Assembly (NCBI GenBank): GCA_045531965.1
Contig: JAZSFA010000078.1
Span: 9,509 to 73,508 of the forward strand
DNA: 64,000 nucleotides
From: CAMEON01 sp045531965
GTDB lineage: Bacteria; Bacillota; Clostridia; Oscillospirales; CAG-272
Reading direction: 5' to 3'
The translations under genes and the position numbers were made by a program. The notes beneath the pieces were generated by a model. It searched no databases, was not told where the DNA came from, and was given only the letters and a program-made list of their open reading frames with translations. This document shows positions 27,172 to 37,644 of this stretch, one piece after another (the stretch's first letter is position 1; the number at the start of each line of letters is the position of its first letter).

Positions 27172-28506
27172 TCAATCACTCCTTTGATTATCAATAGGCG
27201 TTTCATTCAAGGGCAAGACCACCGACATCGCGTATTTTTCCGGGACAAAACAAGTTCGAAACAGCTCGGTGACCTCTTCTAACGTGATGGACAGCAAGGT
27301 GGGAATAAAGTCAAAAAGTAAAACACCGTCCATGGTATACGTCAGAAGAGACTGGGCAATATCTTCAGCTGCATCAAAGCTTGTCACATAGTCTCCGTAG
27401 AGAACACGACGGCTGCGTTCAAAATCTGTTTTTGATAAGCCGGTGGCTTGAAGCGTATGAATATAGGCGCAGAAACGATCGTAGATCAGCGCAGGATCAT
27501 CCCCTTCTCCCGACAAAGCATAATAGCCATAACCGTCACCTATGGCACTGCCATAGGAATACGTGGGAGTAATGATCCCTGATTCAAACAAATCACTGTA
27601 AAACGTGCCCGAGCGAGAAAACAGCATTTCTGTGAGCAACGTCATCATCAGGTCTTTACGAAATAACAGCTTGGGATCTTTCGGGATGTGGTTGTCCTTG
27701 ACCCCTATACAAAACAAAGGCTTGGGCACCTGCATTTGTATGCTTGCCTCGGCTTTGAAGGGTTCGTCAGGCTCAACGGGCTTGTCTGACAAAAGCGCCA
27801 TGTCAAAGGGTTTAACCTCTCCCAGGCAAGCGTCGATGACGGAAAAGATCTTATCTACGTCCACCTTACCGACAACAGACAGCACCATATTTTGAGGATG
27901 ATAGTAAGCCTCAAAATGTGCCTTCAATAATTTTGGCGTTATTTTTCGCAAGGAGGCTTCTGTCCCACAGATTTCTTCACGCACCCGATGCTTTTGATAC
28001 ATCGCGCGGAGCAACTCCGCATAACAGCGCTCAAAGGGGCTGTCATTGTTCATGCGGATTTCCTCAGCAATGATGGCTCTTTCTTTGGTGACAGATGATC
28101 TTGTGATCGTCAGGTCTGATACTAAATTCAAAAGCAGCTCAAGAGCCTTTTCAAAGTTCCGGGTGCAAGAAACGTAATAAACCGTTTTGTCATAAGATGT
28201 ATAGGCATTGACCTCGGCACCCAGCTCTGAAAATTGAAGATCCACCGATGTCCCATCGTTTTTTTCAAACATTTTGTGTTCCAAAAAGTGCGCGATGCCC
28301 AAAGGTGTCTGTTGTCCCGTAGGCAGACCTGAAGGCATGCATAACGGCGCATCAACGGAACCGTAGGCTACCCCCAACATGGCATAGACGGTGGCAACGT
28401 CTTTCTGGCAAACCACAACCCTAAGTCCGCTGCTATGGACATATAGCTCATAGCTCTCTTCCAGCACGTGGGACTCAAAACATTGAGACTTTCTCGTATC
28501 AGTCAT
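27172..28506 (-). CDS. M16-family zinc peptidase, active-type subunit (YmfH-like)
   Basis: 444 residues with the ATG at 28506, selected for GGGGAGG upstream; it overlaps the preceding gene by eight bases. The inverted zinc motif HFLEH appears in GIAHFLEHKMFEK, followed by the downstream Glu in ERAIIAEEIRMNND. These are the M16B active residues. Firmicute M16 pairs (ymfF/ymfH) have one active and one inactive half, and this is the active one. Cytosolic; the substrate is probably peptides. Confidence 0.88.
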   Translation of the reverse strand: MTDTRKSQCFESHVLEESYELYVHSSGLRVVVCQKDVATVYAMLGVAYGSVDAPLCMPSGLPTGQQTPLGIAHFLEHKMFEKNDGTSVDLQFSELGAEVNAYTSYDKTVYYVSCTRNFEKALELLLNLVSDLTITRSSVTKERAIIAEEIRMNNDSPFERCYAELLRAMYQKHRVREEICGTEASLRKITPKLLKAHFEAYYHPQNMVLSVVGKVDVDKIFSVIDACLGEVKPFDMALLSDKPVEPDEPFKAEASIQMQVPKPLFCIGVKDNHIPKDPKLLFRKDLMMTLLTEMLFSRSGTFYSDLFESGIITPTYSYGSAIGDGYGYYALSGEGDDPALIYDRFCAYIHTLQATGLSKTDFERSRRVLYGDYVTSFDAAEDIAQSLLTYTMDGVLLFDFIPTLLSITLEEVTELFRTCFVPEKYAMSVVLPLNETPIDNQRSD

Positions 28507-29827
28507 CTTCTGCCACCTCCCCGTCGGCATTCGTCGCATTCAGGAAATACACCGTATCCAGGGTGAATTTTCGTGCAACGCGGATCACATCATCAAAGGT
28601 CACAGCCAAAAAGCGCTTCAAATGTTCTTCCGGCGGAACGGGTTGCTGACTGTCATGCCAAAACCAATATGATTCCATAGCAGCAGGACTATCGGGCAGT
28701 TGATTGTAACTGTTCTTTAAAGATATTTTTGCAAGATCGATGTTCTCTTGCGACAGGCGACCCTGTTGAAGATCTGAAAAAATCGTAAAAATGGCTTGCT
28801 CCGCAGCTTCTCGATTTTGCGGATGGACCCCTAAAGTCACAGAAAGAATACCTTTCTTCCCCTCAAAAGCTGCATCGCAATCATAGCAAAGCCCCAACTC
28901 TTCTCTGACATAACGGAAAAGAAGCGAGGACTGCATGATACCCAAAAGCTCACAAAGAATCACAGCAGCTGCATAGTTGTCCTGCCCGTGGCAAATGGGC
29001 GTTGTATCTGTCACCCCCAAAGACCAGGATATACACAATCTTCCCTGTCCCACAGGAAAGCTCTCATCCACACGTTTGGGAGAATCGGATGGTTGATGGG
29101 CATGTGGCTTTGTCAATTGGAGCGGGGTGGGGTTAAAATCAGCGAAAACCTGTTGGAATGTAGCCGCCACTGTTTCGGGAAACTCACATCCAACGTAATA
29201 TATCTCCCAGTGGGCATCCGCCAGCCACCTGTTCATCAGTTGGGTCACCGTTTCAGGTGTTACTTCTGCGATCATAGGAATGCTCCCCGAAAGCGACAGT
29301 CCAAAGGGTTCACCTTCACAAGTGATCTGACGAAGGCGCGTCGCCGCATAGCTGCGCGGTTCATTGATCTCTGACTCCAGACTATCGATCAGCGCCTTTT
29401 TTTCAGCTTCGACCATTGCCGCAGGCAAGAATCCCTCTTCGTCTCTAAGCGGGTGCAGAAGCATTTCTGCCATCAGTTCCATTGTTCCTCCCAAAATGTG
29501 AGGATGGTCACCCTCCAAAGCGTAAACATCTGCCATCATTTCAGCGGTAAAACTCAGCACGTGATCGTCACCTCTCAGAAAATTCCGAAGGGTCAGCGTT
29601 GTTCCATACAGATCATCCAAACGGTGATTCAAAAGAGCCAAGCTCGGATACTTCTCGCTTCCCCGCCGAAAAATGCCAAACAACAGTGTCTCAAGCGGGG
29701 AAATATACGCATCGGCGGGTGTTATGGTATAGATACTCAACCGTGCGGTTTTGAATCTATGGGTCTGTAGGGCATACAAGGTCACCGCATCTGAAATAGG
29801 CAAACAAACAGGGATGGGTGTGTTCAT
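28499..29827 (-). CDS. M16-family peptidase, inactive-type subunit (YmfF-like)
   Basis: 442 residues with the ATG at 29827, one base after the mazG stop (translational coupling; no good ribosome site). It shares the M16 fold (SLALLNHRLDDLYGTTLTLR, ELGLCYDCDAAFEGKKGIL) but has no HxxEH at the place expected, so it should be the non-catalytic partner of the neighbour. The helix GIFRRGSEKYPSLALLN replaces the active motif region. A heterodimer of the two is inferred from other pairs. Confidence 0.82.
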   Translation of the reverse strand: MNTPIPVCLPISDAVTLYALQTHRFKTARLSIYTITPADAYISPLETLLFGIFRRGSEKYPSLALLNHRLDDLYGTTLTLRNFLRGDDHVLSFTAEMMADVYALEGDHPHILGGTMELMAEMLLHPLRDEEGFLPAAMVEAEKKALIDSLESEINEPRSYAATRLRQITCEGEPFGLSLSGSIPMIAEVTPETVTQLMNRWLADAHWEIYYVGCEFPETVAATFQQVFADFNPTPLQLTKPHAHQPSDSPKRVDESFPVGQGRLCISWSLGVTDTTPICHGQDNYAAAVILCELLGIMQSSLLFRYVREELGLCYDCDAAFEGKKGILSVTLGVHPQNREAAEQAIFTIFSDLQQGRLSQENIDLAKISLKNSYNQLPDSPAAMESYWFWHDSQQPVPPEEHLKRFLAVTFDDVIRVARKFTLDTVYFLNATNADGEVAEDD

Positions 29828-29828
29828 A

Positions 29829-30650
29829 TCAGCTATGTTTGATTTCATCCCAGATCGCATCCAACTGCGGCATGGTCAGATCGTCCATTTCCATGTGTTT
29901 CTCATGGACGGCATTTTCAACCTTCTCAAATCGGTCAATGAACTTATCCGTGGCATGGAACAAACATTCTTCGGCGTCCACGCCCAATTTGCGCGCAAGA
30001 CTGGTCACCGTTAAGAGCAAGTCGCCCATCTCTTCCGCCACATCTGCTTTGTTACCTGTGGCAGCAGCCGCCTTCACTTCATGGATTTCTTCATCTAATT
30101 TGCGCCAAACTTCCTCTGCGTTGGCAAAATCGAAACAAGCTGCCTTTTTTCCCACCTTTTGAGCACGCATAAGGGCGGGCTCCATGGGAGGGATGGCACG
30201 AAGCTTATCCGTCATGGTGACACGATGCTTTTCTTCGCCCTTGATCTTATCCCAATTGACCAAAACCTCCGCACTGTCAGCCACCTCAACCGTGCCGAAC
30301 ACGTGAGGATGGCGGTGGATGAGCTTTTGACAGATATCATTCGCCACTTCGTCCATGGAAAACCTGCCGGCTTCCTCTTCGATGCGGGCATGAAAAACCA
30401 CTTGTAAAAGCACGTCTCCCAGTTCTTCCTGAAGCAACACAGGGTTCTCGGTGTCAATGGCCTCGATGACTTCATAGGTTTCTTCGATAAAGTCACGACG
30501 AATAGAAGCGTGGGTCTGTTCCATATCCCAAGGGCAACCGCCTTCCGCGCGGAGCAAAGCCACGACAAGACGCAGATCCTCATAGGTATACGTCCCCGGT
30601 GTCTTGTTCAAAAGATCATTGACTTTTTCTTCTCTGTTTTGTAATTTCAT
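29829..30650 (-). CDS. mazG: Nucleoside triphosphate pyrophosphohydrolase MazG
   Basis: 273 residues with two MazG domains. The first contains GGCPWDMEQTHASI and the ExxE12-28ExxD metal motif in EETYEVIEAI ... LQEELGDVLLQ; the second repeats the pattern as KLDEEIHEVKAA ... VAEEMGDLLLT. The enzyme cleaves non-canonical NTPs to NMP and PPi. Ribosome site AAGGAAATAGAT. It sits between the flippase and M16 genes. Confidence 0.93.
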   Translation of the reverse strand: MKLQNREEKVNDLLNKTPGTYTYEDLRLVVALLRAEGGCPWDMEQTHASIRRDFIEETYEVIEAIDTENPVLLQEELGDVLLQVVFHARIEEEAGRFSMDEVANDICQKLIHRHPHVFGTVEVADSAEVLVNWDKIKGEEKHRVTMTDKLRAIPPMEPALMRAQKVGKKAACFDFANAEEVWRKLDEEIHEVKAAAATGNKADVAEEMGDLLLTVTSLARKLGVDAEECLFHATDKFIDRFEKVENAVHEKHMEMDDLTMPQLDAIWDEIKHS

Positions 30651-30687
30651 ATCTATTTCCTTTTTATATATTGTCCCATGGTAGGTT

Positions 30688-32289
30688 TCAATCTTTTCTA
30701 CCTTGAGCCATCATTGATGATTGATTTTTCCAAAGTAAACAAAGCACCGCCGCTCCATACAGACACACGACTACCATAACCGTGCCAATGGTACGAGCAG
30801 GGGTGATTCCATCCCAGCGTAAAACAGCACGCAAGAAGCGAGTCACAGCGACCGCGCCTCCGCCTACAATAAGGGGAAACAGGATCAGCCGTGCAAAATC
30901 CCGTCCCGACGGCAAAATACCGGGGACTAAACGAGTAATGAACAAAAAATTCAGAATGACAATGATGCCGTCGCATATCAGCGTACTGAGGGGAACGCCC
31001 ATCATGCCAATCTGCGGCACACCTAAAAGAATATATGCTAAAACCACTTTCACAGCCGTCCCACAAATCAGAGAGATCACAGGTCTTATAGCGTGTCTTG
31101 CGCCTTGCAGAAAGGCTCCGCTGACCGTTATCAAGCAAGACATCGGAACAGACCAAGCGATACATGAAAGCCAAGGTGTTGCCATGCGGACAGCATCGGG
31201 TTGTGATCCAAACAAAAGTGTCAATACATCTTCCGAAAAGACCGAAAGTCCGATGGCTGCGGGAATAGCAATCAACAACGTCAAACGCAGAGCGGATAGA
31301 GTCAAAGTACGGGCACGACCCATGCCTTCCTCTGTTTTCTGACTCAACGAAACGGATAAAGCAGGTACGGCAGGCAAAGACACCGCTGTTGTCAGCGTAG
31401 GAAGCATATGAAAAAGAGGAAGAACCAAGGTGGAGTAACAACCGTATACGGTATTGGCTGCCGTCTCCTCCCAACCAACATCTTGCAAACGGCGCAAAAT
31501 CAGCGCCAGATCCACCACTTTTGTTACACTCATAACGGCGGCACCAAAGGTGACAGGAATCGCTGTCATCAATAATTTCCCAAGTATATCAAAGTCAGCA
31601 TCCCTGTCTCGCACCAAACGCGATCTCTGTGGTAAGCGACGATCCATAAATCGCTTGTGTATCCATAAGTAGACCACAGAAATCCCCGTACCAACAGTCA
31701 GCCCCAAAACAGCATATGCCGCAACTGTCGGCAGATCGCAGCCACGTTGACGAGCAACAGACGCAAAGGTCAAGCCTAACCCCAGTTTCCCCAAAGCCTC
31801 GATTACTTGGGATACGGCTGTCGGGGTCATGGATCGCTTTCCTTGAAAATAACCCCGATAAGCGCTAGATAGACAGATCAGCAGCACGGTCGGGGCAATC
31901 ATACGCATCCCCGCTGCCGCGCCTTTGTTTTTCAGCAAAGCAGCCAAGGCATCTGCAAAGCCATAGAGGATCAGCATTCCCGCAAAACCGATAACCAAAA
32001 AGGCGATCAACGCAACGCGGAAAATCCGTTGAACCTCTCCTCCCTTTGACACATCGGCTTCGCAAGAGGAGATCAGCACAGACATAGCGACGGGCAAGCC
32101 CGCTGTGGCAATCACACAAAACAGGGCATACAATTCATAAGCTGTATTGAAATAACCCATTCCCTCTGTGCCAAGATACCCAAGCATGGGGATACGGTAC
32201 AAAAGACCTATCACCTTAACCACCAACGCAGACAGCGTCAGCACGCTAACGCCTTTAAAAAAGCTGATTGAATTTTTACCTTTTGCCAT
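30688..32289 (-). CDS. SpoVB-like MurJ/MATE-superfamily polysaccharide flippase
   Basis: 533 residues using the ATG at 32289 (GGGAAGG in front, within an ORF open further upstream). About 14 membrane helices and the start FFKGVSVLTLSALVVKVIGL typical of stage V sporulation protein B and relatives (PST/MVF families). It likely flips lipid-linked peptidoglycan or polysaccharide precursors, for spore cortex if a true SpoVB. Basic loop KRSMTPTAVSQVIEALGKLG is conserved. It follows the nucleoside kinase after about 47 bases. Confidence 0.85.
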   Translation of the reverse strand: MAKGKNSISFFKGVSVLTLSALVVKVIGLLYRIPMLGYLGTEGMGYFNTAYELYALFCVIATAGLPVAMSVLISSCEADVSKGGEVQRIFRVALIAFLVIGFAGMLILYGFADALAALLKNKGAAAGMRMIAPTVLLICLSSAYRGYFQGKRSMTPTAVSQVIEALGKLGLGLTFASVARQRGCDLPTVAAYAVLGLTVGTGISVVYLWIHKRFMDRRLPQRSRLVRDRDADFDILGKLLMTAIPVTFGAAVMSVTKVVDLALILRRLQDVGWEETAANTVYGCYSTLVLPLFHMLPTLTTAVSLPAVPALSVSLSQKTEEGMGRARTLTLSALRLTLLIAIPAAIGLSVFSEDVLTLLFGSQPDAVRMATPWLSCIAWSVPMSCLITVSGAFLQGARHAIRPVISLICGTAVKVVLAYILLGVPQIGMMGVPLSTLICDGIIVILNFLFITRLVPGILPSGRDFARLILFPLIVGGGAVAVTRFLRAVLRWDGITPARTIGTVMVVVCLYGAAVLCLLWKNQSSMMAQGRKD

Positions 32290-32336
32290 GTCCGCACCTT
32301 CCCTTCTCCCCGTGGGGGACAAGGCATTATATGAGA

Positions 32337-33281
32337 TCAGACAAGGATAAATTCGTGGTAAAGAGAGTTCTCCGACAGATAGGTATGGGAAATCGGCTGT
32401 ATTCCTTCCAATTTACTGAGCAATTCTTTAACAAGGGCGCTGTCTTCGCCATCCATCGGATATGAGGACAGAACTCGCTCTACATGGGGCTTCAGCATGT
32501 GGATCTCAAAGGGCATAGTAGAATCAATAATCATGTCACATTTTTCAGCTTCGGGGAAAATGGATTTTTCCTCATTCTCTCTGACACTGTGCCAAAGTTT
32601 TAAGGTAAATTCCGATTTGGCGCCGCGCTTGGCTTCGTCTCGCACCAACCGACGCATCAACCGAATCTCATTGGGTTCAAAGGTTATGTCCCCAATCGTG
32701 ATGCTTGAGCGAACACACATAAAAATACTGCGGTCAGGGACATCATCCATCATATCGATCACACGAGGATAGACCGCCTGAATCCCTTCAAACAAAAAAA
32801 CCGGCGCGTGATCTTGGGTGGTATCCAACATAATAGGTCCTTCACGAAGTCCCGTTTTGAAATTAAAACGTGGCATTCCCGCTTTTCCCGTAGTCATTAA
32901 GTCATGAACACAGGAATGCAAAAGGTCAAGATCAAGGGCGTCAACCGAATCATAATCCAATTTTCCGCCATTCTTCTCTTGGGCAATCGCAAACAGCGTG
33001 GTCCGATCGAAGAAAAAATCATCCAGTGACACAGGGTATACTTCCCTGCCGGCAGCCTCAAGGGTTGCGGTCAGTTTTGCCGCACAAGTGGTTTTCCCTG
33101 CACAAGTAGGTCCCGATAAACGAACGATCTTCACACCTTCTTCAATACAGGCACGACTGACGGTTTGCGCTGCCTCACTCAGGTGGCGATCAAAGTTTTC
33201 TTCCCCCATTCTGACCAGCAAAGCCGCTTCCGATTCGTTTCGAAAAGAAGGAGGGATGGTGATATTGCGTATCGATTGCAT
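32337..33281 (-). CDS. P-loop nucleoside (uridine) kinase-like protein
   Basis: 314 residues. Walker A GPTCAGKTT at about 57-65 in the uridine kinase/phosphoribulokinase style, then SLDDFFFDR, HxxP-type acidic residues in the middle (DSVDALDLDLL) and LFEGIQAVYPRV. The N-terminal 45 residues are extra compared with Udk. Substrate not certain: clostridial proteins of this type are often listed as nucleoside kinase. Strong ribosome site AAAGGAG. Confidence 0.8.
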   Translation of the reverse strand: MQSIRNITIPPSFRNESEAALLVRMGEENFDRHLSEAAQTVSRACIEEGVKIVRLSGPTCAGKTTCAAKLTATLEAAGREVYPVSLDDFFFDRTTLFAIAQEKNGGKLDYDSVDALDLDLLHSCVHDLMTTGKAGMPRFNFKTGLREGPIMLDTTQDHAPVFLFEGIQAVYPRVIDMMDDVPDRSIFMCVRSSITIGDITFEPNEIRLMRRLVRDEAKRGAKSEFTLKLWHSVRENEEKSIFPEAEKCDMIIDSTMPFEIHMLKPHVERVLSSYPMDGEDSALVKELLSKLEGIQPISHTYLSENSLYHEFILV

Positions 33282-33309
33282 CTGGTATAGCTCCTTTACA
33301 AAAGATTCA

Positions 33310-34818
33310 TCATTCTTCCAACAAACTGCGGCTTCTGTAGAAATCCTCGATTCTTTGGATTTTCTGCTTCATGGCATCCGCCCCCACACTATTCAAATAC
33401 TCATAGGGATACTTGGGATTAAACAGGCGATCAATGAATCGGGGAGACTGATCCACAGGCGTATAGTCAACCAATTTGGTCACTGCTCCCGCACCTGCAG
33501 CAAAGATCGAATGAACTTCTTCCATCATATAGATGTTATAGAGCCCCTCGCATCCCGGTAAAGCAAAGCCCACGTTTTCAAAGTTACCTACCGTATTCTT
33601 TTGTCTGTACATATAGTACGGCAGGTACCCATGATGTATACACTGAATCTGAGAATAGTCCACACACTTACCGGTGTCTCCTCCTCTCATGGAATACACA
33701 TCCGAACCGGAGCATCGAAGCTCTGAGGATTTCTTGACGCAGAAAGTATGAACGGTTATATTTTCGGGACGGAGATTCAATATTCCATCAAAAGAAGCCG
33801 AAAACGTCTTAAAATTATCCCCTGGCAAGCCCGCGATCAAGTCTGTATTGATCACCGGAATACCTGACTTGCGCGCAATTTCATATGCCTCATAAAACAT
33901 ATCCGTATTATGAGCTCGTCCGATATTGCAAAGAACATCATCGCACAAGGTCTGAGGATTCACACTAATACGTCCCACTCCGTATGCACAAGCCACCGCC
34001 AGCTTTTCCGCAGTGATAGTGTCGGGACGTCCCGCCTCCAACGTATACTCCTCAAGCTTGGTTACATCGGTCAAAGAAGCAATTTTTGACAGCAAACGTT
34101 GTAATTGATCCACATTCAGGATGGTGGGCGTTCCACCACCGATATATACGGTACGCAAATGCAAACCCAATCGGTTAATACAAGCGAACATTTCCTCCAG
34201 ATCTTCCTCTAAACGAAGAAGGTACTCGGGGATCAGGGAGAGCAGACGTTTTGATGTATAGGACACAAAAGAACAATAAGAGCAGCGTGTCGGACAGAAC
34301 GGAATGGAAATATATACTGAGCAATCCTTCCTTCCCGGTTTCCCAATCAGCCTTGCTTCGTTAAGCGCGACATCAGTCGCCAAGGCGGCTTTTTTTGGGA
34401 TCACAAAATAGTCTTTAGTAAGTTCCTTTTTGACACGCGTCTTGCTCATACCTTTTTGCAGCATTTCCGTGGCAACTTTAGAAGGACGAACACCTGTCAG
34501 CATGCCCCAAGAAGAACGGTATCCCATGACCTGTTCACAGACCGTTGTCACAGCATCGCCAATGGCAATCTTTTCCACCCGCTCCTTGGTATACCCTTCT
34601 CTATAGTCATAATGACGTTCCGCCTCTGCGGTTTCTCCCCGATAGCAAAACTTCGCAGAAGTATCCACACCTTCGATATCTTTCGTCATGGATATCCATA
34701 GCTGAGGTGTCTCCTCCGTTACCTGTTCGTCATCAGAAAACCTGGTGCCGGGGAAAAAAATCATACAAAGGGTCTGTACATAATATTTGTTGACGGGACC
34801 GTCTATATATAGTTTCAT
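33310..34818 (-). CDS. hemZ: Coproporphyrinogen III oxidase-like radical SAM protein HemZ
   Basis: 502 residues. The radical SAM cluster motif CPTRCSYC (CxxxCxxC) is near residue 170 and is preceded by VSIPF-like SVYISIPF. GGGTPT and the HemN-type C-terminal part are present. The N-terminal 160 residues (ending with a Trp-rich GYRSSWGMLTGVRP) are the HemZ extension. Expected to act on oxygen-independent coproporphyrinogen oxidation, but HemZ-like proteins may have other roles; no other haem gene is in the window. Ribosome site GGAG. Confidence 0.88.
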   Translation of the reverse strand: MKLYIDGPVNKYYVQTLCMIFFPGTRFSDDEQVTEETPQLWISMTKDIEGVDTSAKFCYRGETAEAERHYDYREGYTKERVEKIAIGDAVTTVCEQVMGYRSSWGMLTGVRPSKVATEMLQKGMSKTRVKKELTKDYFVIPKKAALATDVALNEARLIGKPGRKDCSVYISIPFCPTRCSYCSFVSYTSKRLLSLIPEYLLRLEEDLEEMFACINRLGLHLRTVYIGGGTPTILNVDQLQRLLSKIASLTDVTKLEEYTLEAGRPDTITAEKLAVACAYGVGRISVNPQTLCDDVLCNIGRAHNTDMFYEAYEIARKSGIPVINTDLIAGLPGDNFKTFSASFDGILNLRPENITVHTFCVKKSSELRCSGSDVYSMRGGDTGKCVDYSQIQCIHHGYLPYYMYRQKNTVGNFENVGFALPGCEGLYNIYMMEEVHSIFAAGAGAVTKLVDYTPVDQSPRFIDRLFNPKYPYEYLNSVGADAMKQKIQRIEDFYRSRSLLEE

Positions 34819-34855
34819 AATGTTTCTCCAGATCCGGATTTTTTATTATCAGACG

Positions 34856-35323
34856 TTACGATTGATTTTTTGGCGTTTTCAGAACATCGCTGTCCATGCA
34901 GATCGTCACAGGTCCGTCATTAACCAGTTCTACTGCCATATGCGCGCCAAATACACCTTTTTGCACGAGGGCGACTTGCTCAGATGCTTTTTTTACAAAA
35001 AGCTCATACAATCGTTCTGCCTCGGTAGGAGGAGCTGCCTCCAGAAAATCGGGACGATTTCCCTGACGATAATTTGCCATGAGGGTAAATTGAGAGATCA
35101 CCAAAAGTCCACCATTTACGTCCATCACCGAGCGGTTCATTTTTCCGTTCTCGTCTTCAAAAATGCGAAGCTTCAGGATCTTGGCAAGCAGCCTGTCCAT
35201 ATCATTCTCAGTGTCTCCTTGAGTCACACCCAAAAGAATCATATACCCATGACCGATCTTGCCGACCACTTCTCCATTTACCGACACATGTGCGCGGCTG
35301 ACGCGCTGAATCACTGCTTTCAT
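34856..35323 (-). CDS. dtd: D-aminoacyl-tRNA deacylase
   Basis: 155 residues. Start MKAVIQRVSRAHVSVNGE, the catalytic segment ISQFTLMANYRQGNRPDF, and the cross-subunit Gly-Pro motif in VELVNDGPVTICMDS are all classical. It removes D-amino acids wrongly attached to tRNA. It lies directly downstream of relA, the usual Firmicute order. Ribosome site AAGGAAAC. Confidence 0.95.
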   Translation of the reverse strand: MKAVIQRVSRAHVSVNGEVVGKIGHGYMILLGVTQGDTENDMDRLLAKILKLRIFEDENGKMNRSVMDVNGGLLVISQFTLMANYRQGNRPDFLEAAPPTEAERLYELFVKKASEQVALVQKGVFGAHMAVELVNDGPVTICMDSDVLKTPKNQS

Positions 35324-35356
35324 TGTTTTGTTTCCTTAGCTTTTATTGTATTGATC

Positions 35357-37594
35357 TTACGAAAAACCTCTGACAACATCAACCGTATGGGGAAGCGAAC
35401 GCAAGCGTGACACAATAGAATTGTAATGCTCCACGTTCTTACATCCGATTTTTAAATTCACAATGGCGCGACCACCGTTAGCCTTTTGAGAATTGATCTG
35501 CATGATAGAGACCTTCATATCCGCCAGCGTATTGGCAATATCTGCCAACGCACCCACGGCGTCCATGATATGCACTTGAAGCAGTGCCTCGTATACACTC
35601 TTGGCAGGCTGGTCTCCCTCATGATTCTCCCACCAAGCCTTGATCCATCGGTCAGAGAGATCAGGATTGGTCAAGCCTTGGGTGACATTAGGGCAATCCT
35701 GTTTGTGAATAGAAATACCATAGCCTTTGGTGATAAAGCCCACCACATCGTCTCCTGGCAAAGGATTGCAGCACTTGGCAAATTTCACCGCGCATCCTTC
35801 TTCACCATCCACGATAATGCCGCTATTAGAGCGGAGATGGCGAGGACGGCTTGCATTGATCATATCCGAAGGCGTTGTGACCTGCGGCTGAACAACCTCA
35901 GGCTGCTCTTCTTGTTTGAAGGCTTCCAGTTCATCCTTGAATTTAGGCAGGATCTTGGTCACCGTAATCTCACCGTAACCGATGGCGTTAAACAGATCAT
36001 CTGCCGTATTGAAGCCGTTTTTCTTAGCAACGTTTGCCACCATTTCAAGGCGCTTGGTTTCAGAAGCACGCGCTGCTAACTTTTTCAGTTCAGTGTCCAA
36101 AGCTGCCTTGCCCATGATGATGTTATCCGCCCGTTTTTCACGTTTGAACCATTGGCGGATCTTATTACGGGCTTCACCTGTACGAACGATACCCAACCAG
36201 TCCCGACTGGGACCTTTAGCCGAAGAAGACGTAAGGATCTCAACGATCTCACCGTTTTCCAGTACACGGTCAATGGGGACAATCATGCCGTTGATTTTGG
36301 CACCAATCATCTTGTTTCCCACCTCAGAGTGGATCGCATAGGCAAAATCAATGGCGGTAGCCCCTTGTGGCAGGGCACGTACATCCCCCTTAGGTGTAAA
36401 GACAAAGACCTCATCATGGAATATATCAATTTTCAGAGCGCTCATAAACTCTTCGGGATCCCGTGTGCCGTCTTCCGTCTCGATCAATCGAGCGATCCAT
36501 TCCAACTTCTTGTCCATGTCTTCCTTGGAAGTGGTACCCGACTTGTATTTCCAGTGGGCAGCAATACCATATTCCGCGATATGGTGCATTTCCCACGTAC
36601 GGATTTGTACTTCAAAGGGGATACCGTCCCGCCCAATAACCGTTGTATGCAGCGAACGGTACATATTGGGCTTAGGCGTGGAGATATAGTCTTTGAATCG
36701 CCCGGGGATAGAATTGAACATCTCGTGAATGATACCTAAAACGGTATAGCATTCCAGTTCGGTATCCACAATAATCCGCAAGGCATAGAAGTCGTAGATC
36801 TCGTCAAAGCTTTTGTTTTGGTTGAACATTTTGCGGTATATTGAATAAACAGTTTTGATACGTCCTTCCAACGTAAAGCGGATCTCATTGGCTTCCAACT
36901 TTTCAGAAACCGTACTGCGGACATTTTCGATAAAATTAAGGCTTTGACCGTACTTGCGTTCAATATCGCCTCTGACCTCCGCATATCCGATGGGATCAAG
37001 GTATTGCATACCCAGATTTTCTAATTCCTGCTTGATCTTTTGCATACCCAAGCGATGTGCCAGAGGGGCATAGACCTGCATGGTTTCCAGCGCTGTCACA
37101 CGTCGTTTATTGTCAGGCTTAACCGCCAATGTTCGCATATTGTGCAGTCTATCACAGAGCTTAATGAAAATCACGCGCACATCCTTGGACATGGCCAAAA
37201 GCATTTTACGGAGATTTTCAATATGCGCTTCCTCCTTGTCCTCCACCTTCAGGGCAACAATTTTGGTAAGACCTTCTACCAGCATAGCGACATCAGGACC
37301 AAAACGCTTGGTAATGTCTCGAATGCTGGTTTGCTCTCCGCAGTCCTCTACCGTGTCATGAAGCAACGCGGCGCAAATGGAGTCTGTATCCAGCTCAAGC
37401 CCCGCCACAATTTCTGCTACCGCAATCGGGTGCGTAATGTAGGCTTCCCCGCTGACGCGGTATTGCCCGGCATGAAGGGCAGCCGCATAATCATAAGCAG
37501 CCTGAATTTTTTCTACATCATACTTTTTGCCTGTAGCTCTCAGAATATCCAACAGGCGTTGAATGTTTTCATGAGGTTGATTGGTTTGTTCCAT
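35357..37594 (-). CDS. relA: Bifunctional (p)ppGpp synthetase/hydrolase
   Basis: 745 residues from the ATG at 37594 with AGGAGGTG upstream. Order of domains: HD hydrolase (THPIAVAEIVA, ALLHDTVEDC, with the HD pair), synthetase (YDFYALRIIVDTELECY), TGS (VFTPKGDVRALPQGATAIDF), a helical/zinc-finger part (VKFAKCCNPLPGDDVVGF) and an ACT domain at the C-terminus. Both enzymatic motifs are intact, so it is the long Rel protein of Firmicutes that makes and degrades the stringent-response alarmone. It follows recJ, as is common. Confidence 0.95.
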   Translation of the reverse strand: MEQTNQPHENIQRLLDILRATGKKYDVEKIQAAYDYAAALHAGQYRVSGEAYITHPIAVAEIVAGLELDTDSICAALLHDTVEDCGEQTSIRDITKRFGPDVAMLVEGLTKIVALKVEDKEEAHIENLRKMLLAMSKDVRVIFIKLCDRLHNMRTLAVKPDNKRRVTALETMQVYAPLAHRLGMQKIKQELENLGMQYLDPIGYAEVRGDIERKYGQSLNFIENVRSTVSEKLEANEIRFTLEGRIKTVYSIYRKMFNQNKSFDEIYDFYALRIIVDTELECYTVLGIIHEMFNSIPGRFKDYISTPKPNMYRSLHTTVIGRDGIPFEVQIRTWEMHHIAEYGIAAHWKYKSGTTSKEDMDKKLEWIARLIETEDGTRDPEEFMSALKIDIFHDEVFVFTPKGDVRALPQGATAIDFAYAIHSEVGNKMIGAKINGMIVPIDRVLENGEIVEILTSSSAKGPSRDWLGIVRTGEARNKIRQWFKREKRADNIIMGKAALDTELKKLAARASETKRLEMVANVAKKNGFNTADDLFNAIGYGEITVTKILPKFKDELEAFKQEEQPEVVQPQVTTPSDMINASRPRHLRSNSGIIVDGEEGCAVKFAKCCNPLPGDDVVGFITKGYGISIHKQDCPNVTQGLTNPDLSDRWIKAWWENHEGDQPAKSVYEALLQVHIMDAVGALADIANTLADMKVSIMQINSQKANGGRAIVNLKIGCKNVEHYNSIVSRLRSLPHTVDVVRGFS

Positions 37595-37644
37595 GCAATA
37601 AACACCTCCTGTCATAGCCATAGAGTATTGAGCACGCCTCGCTG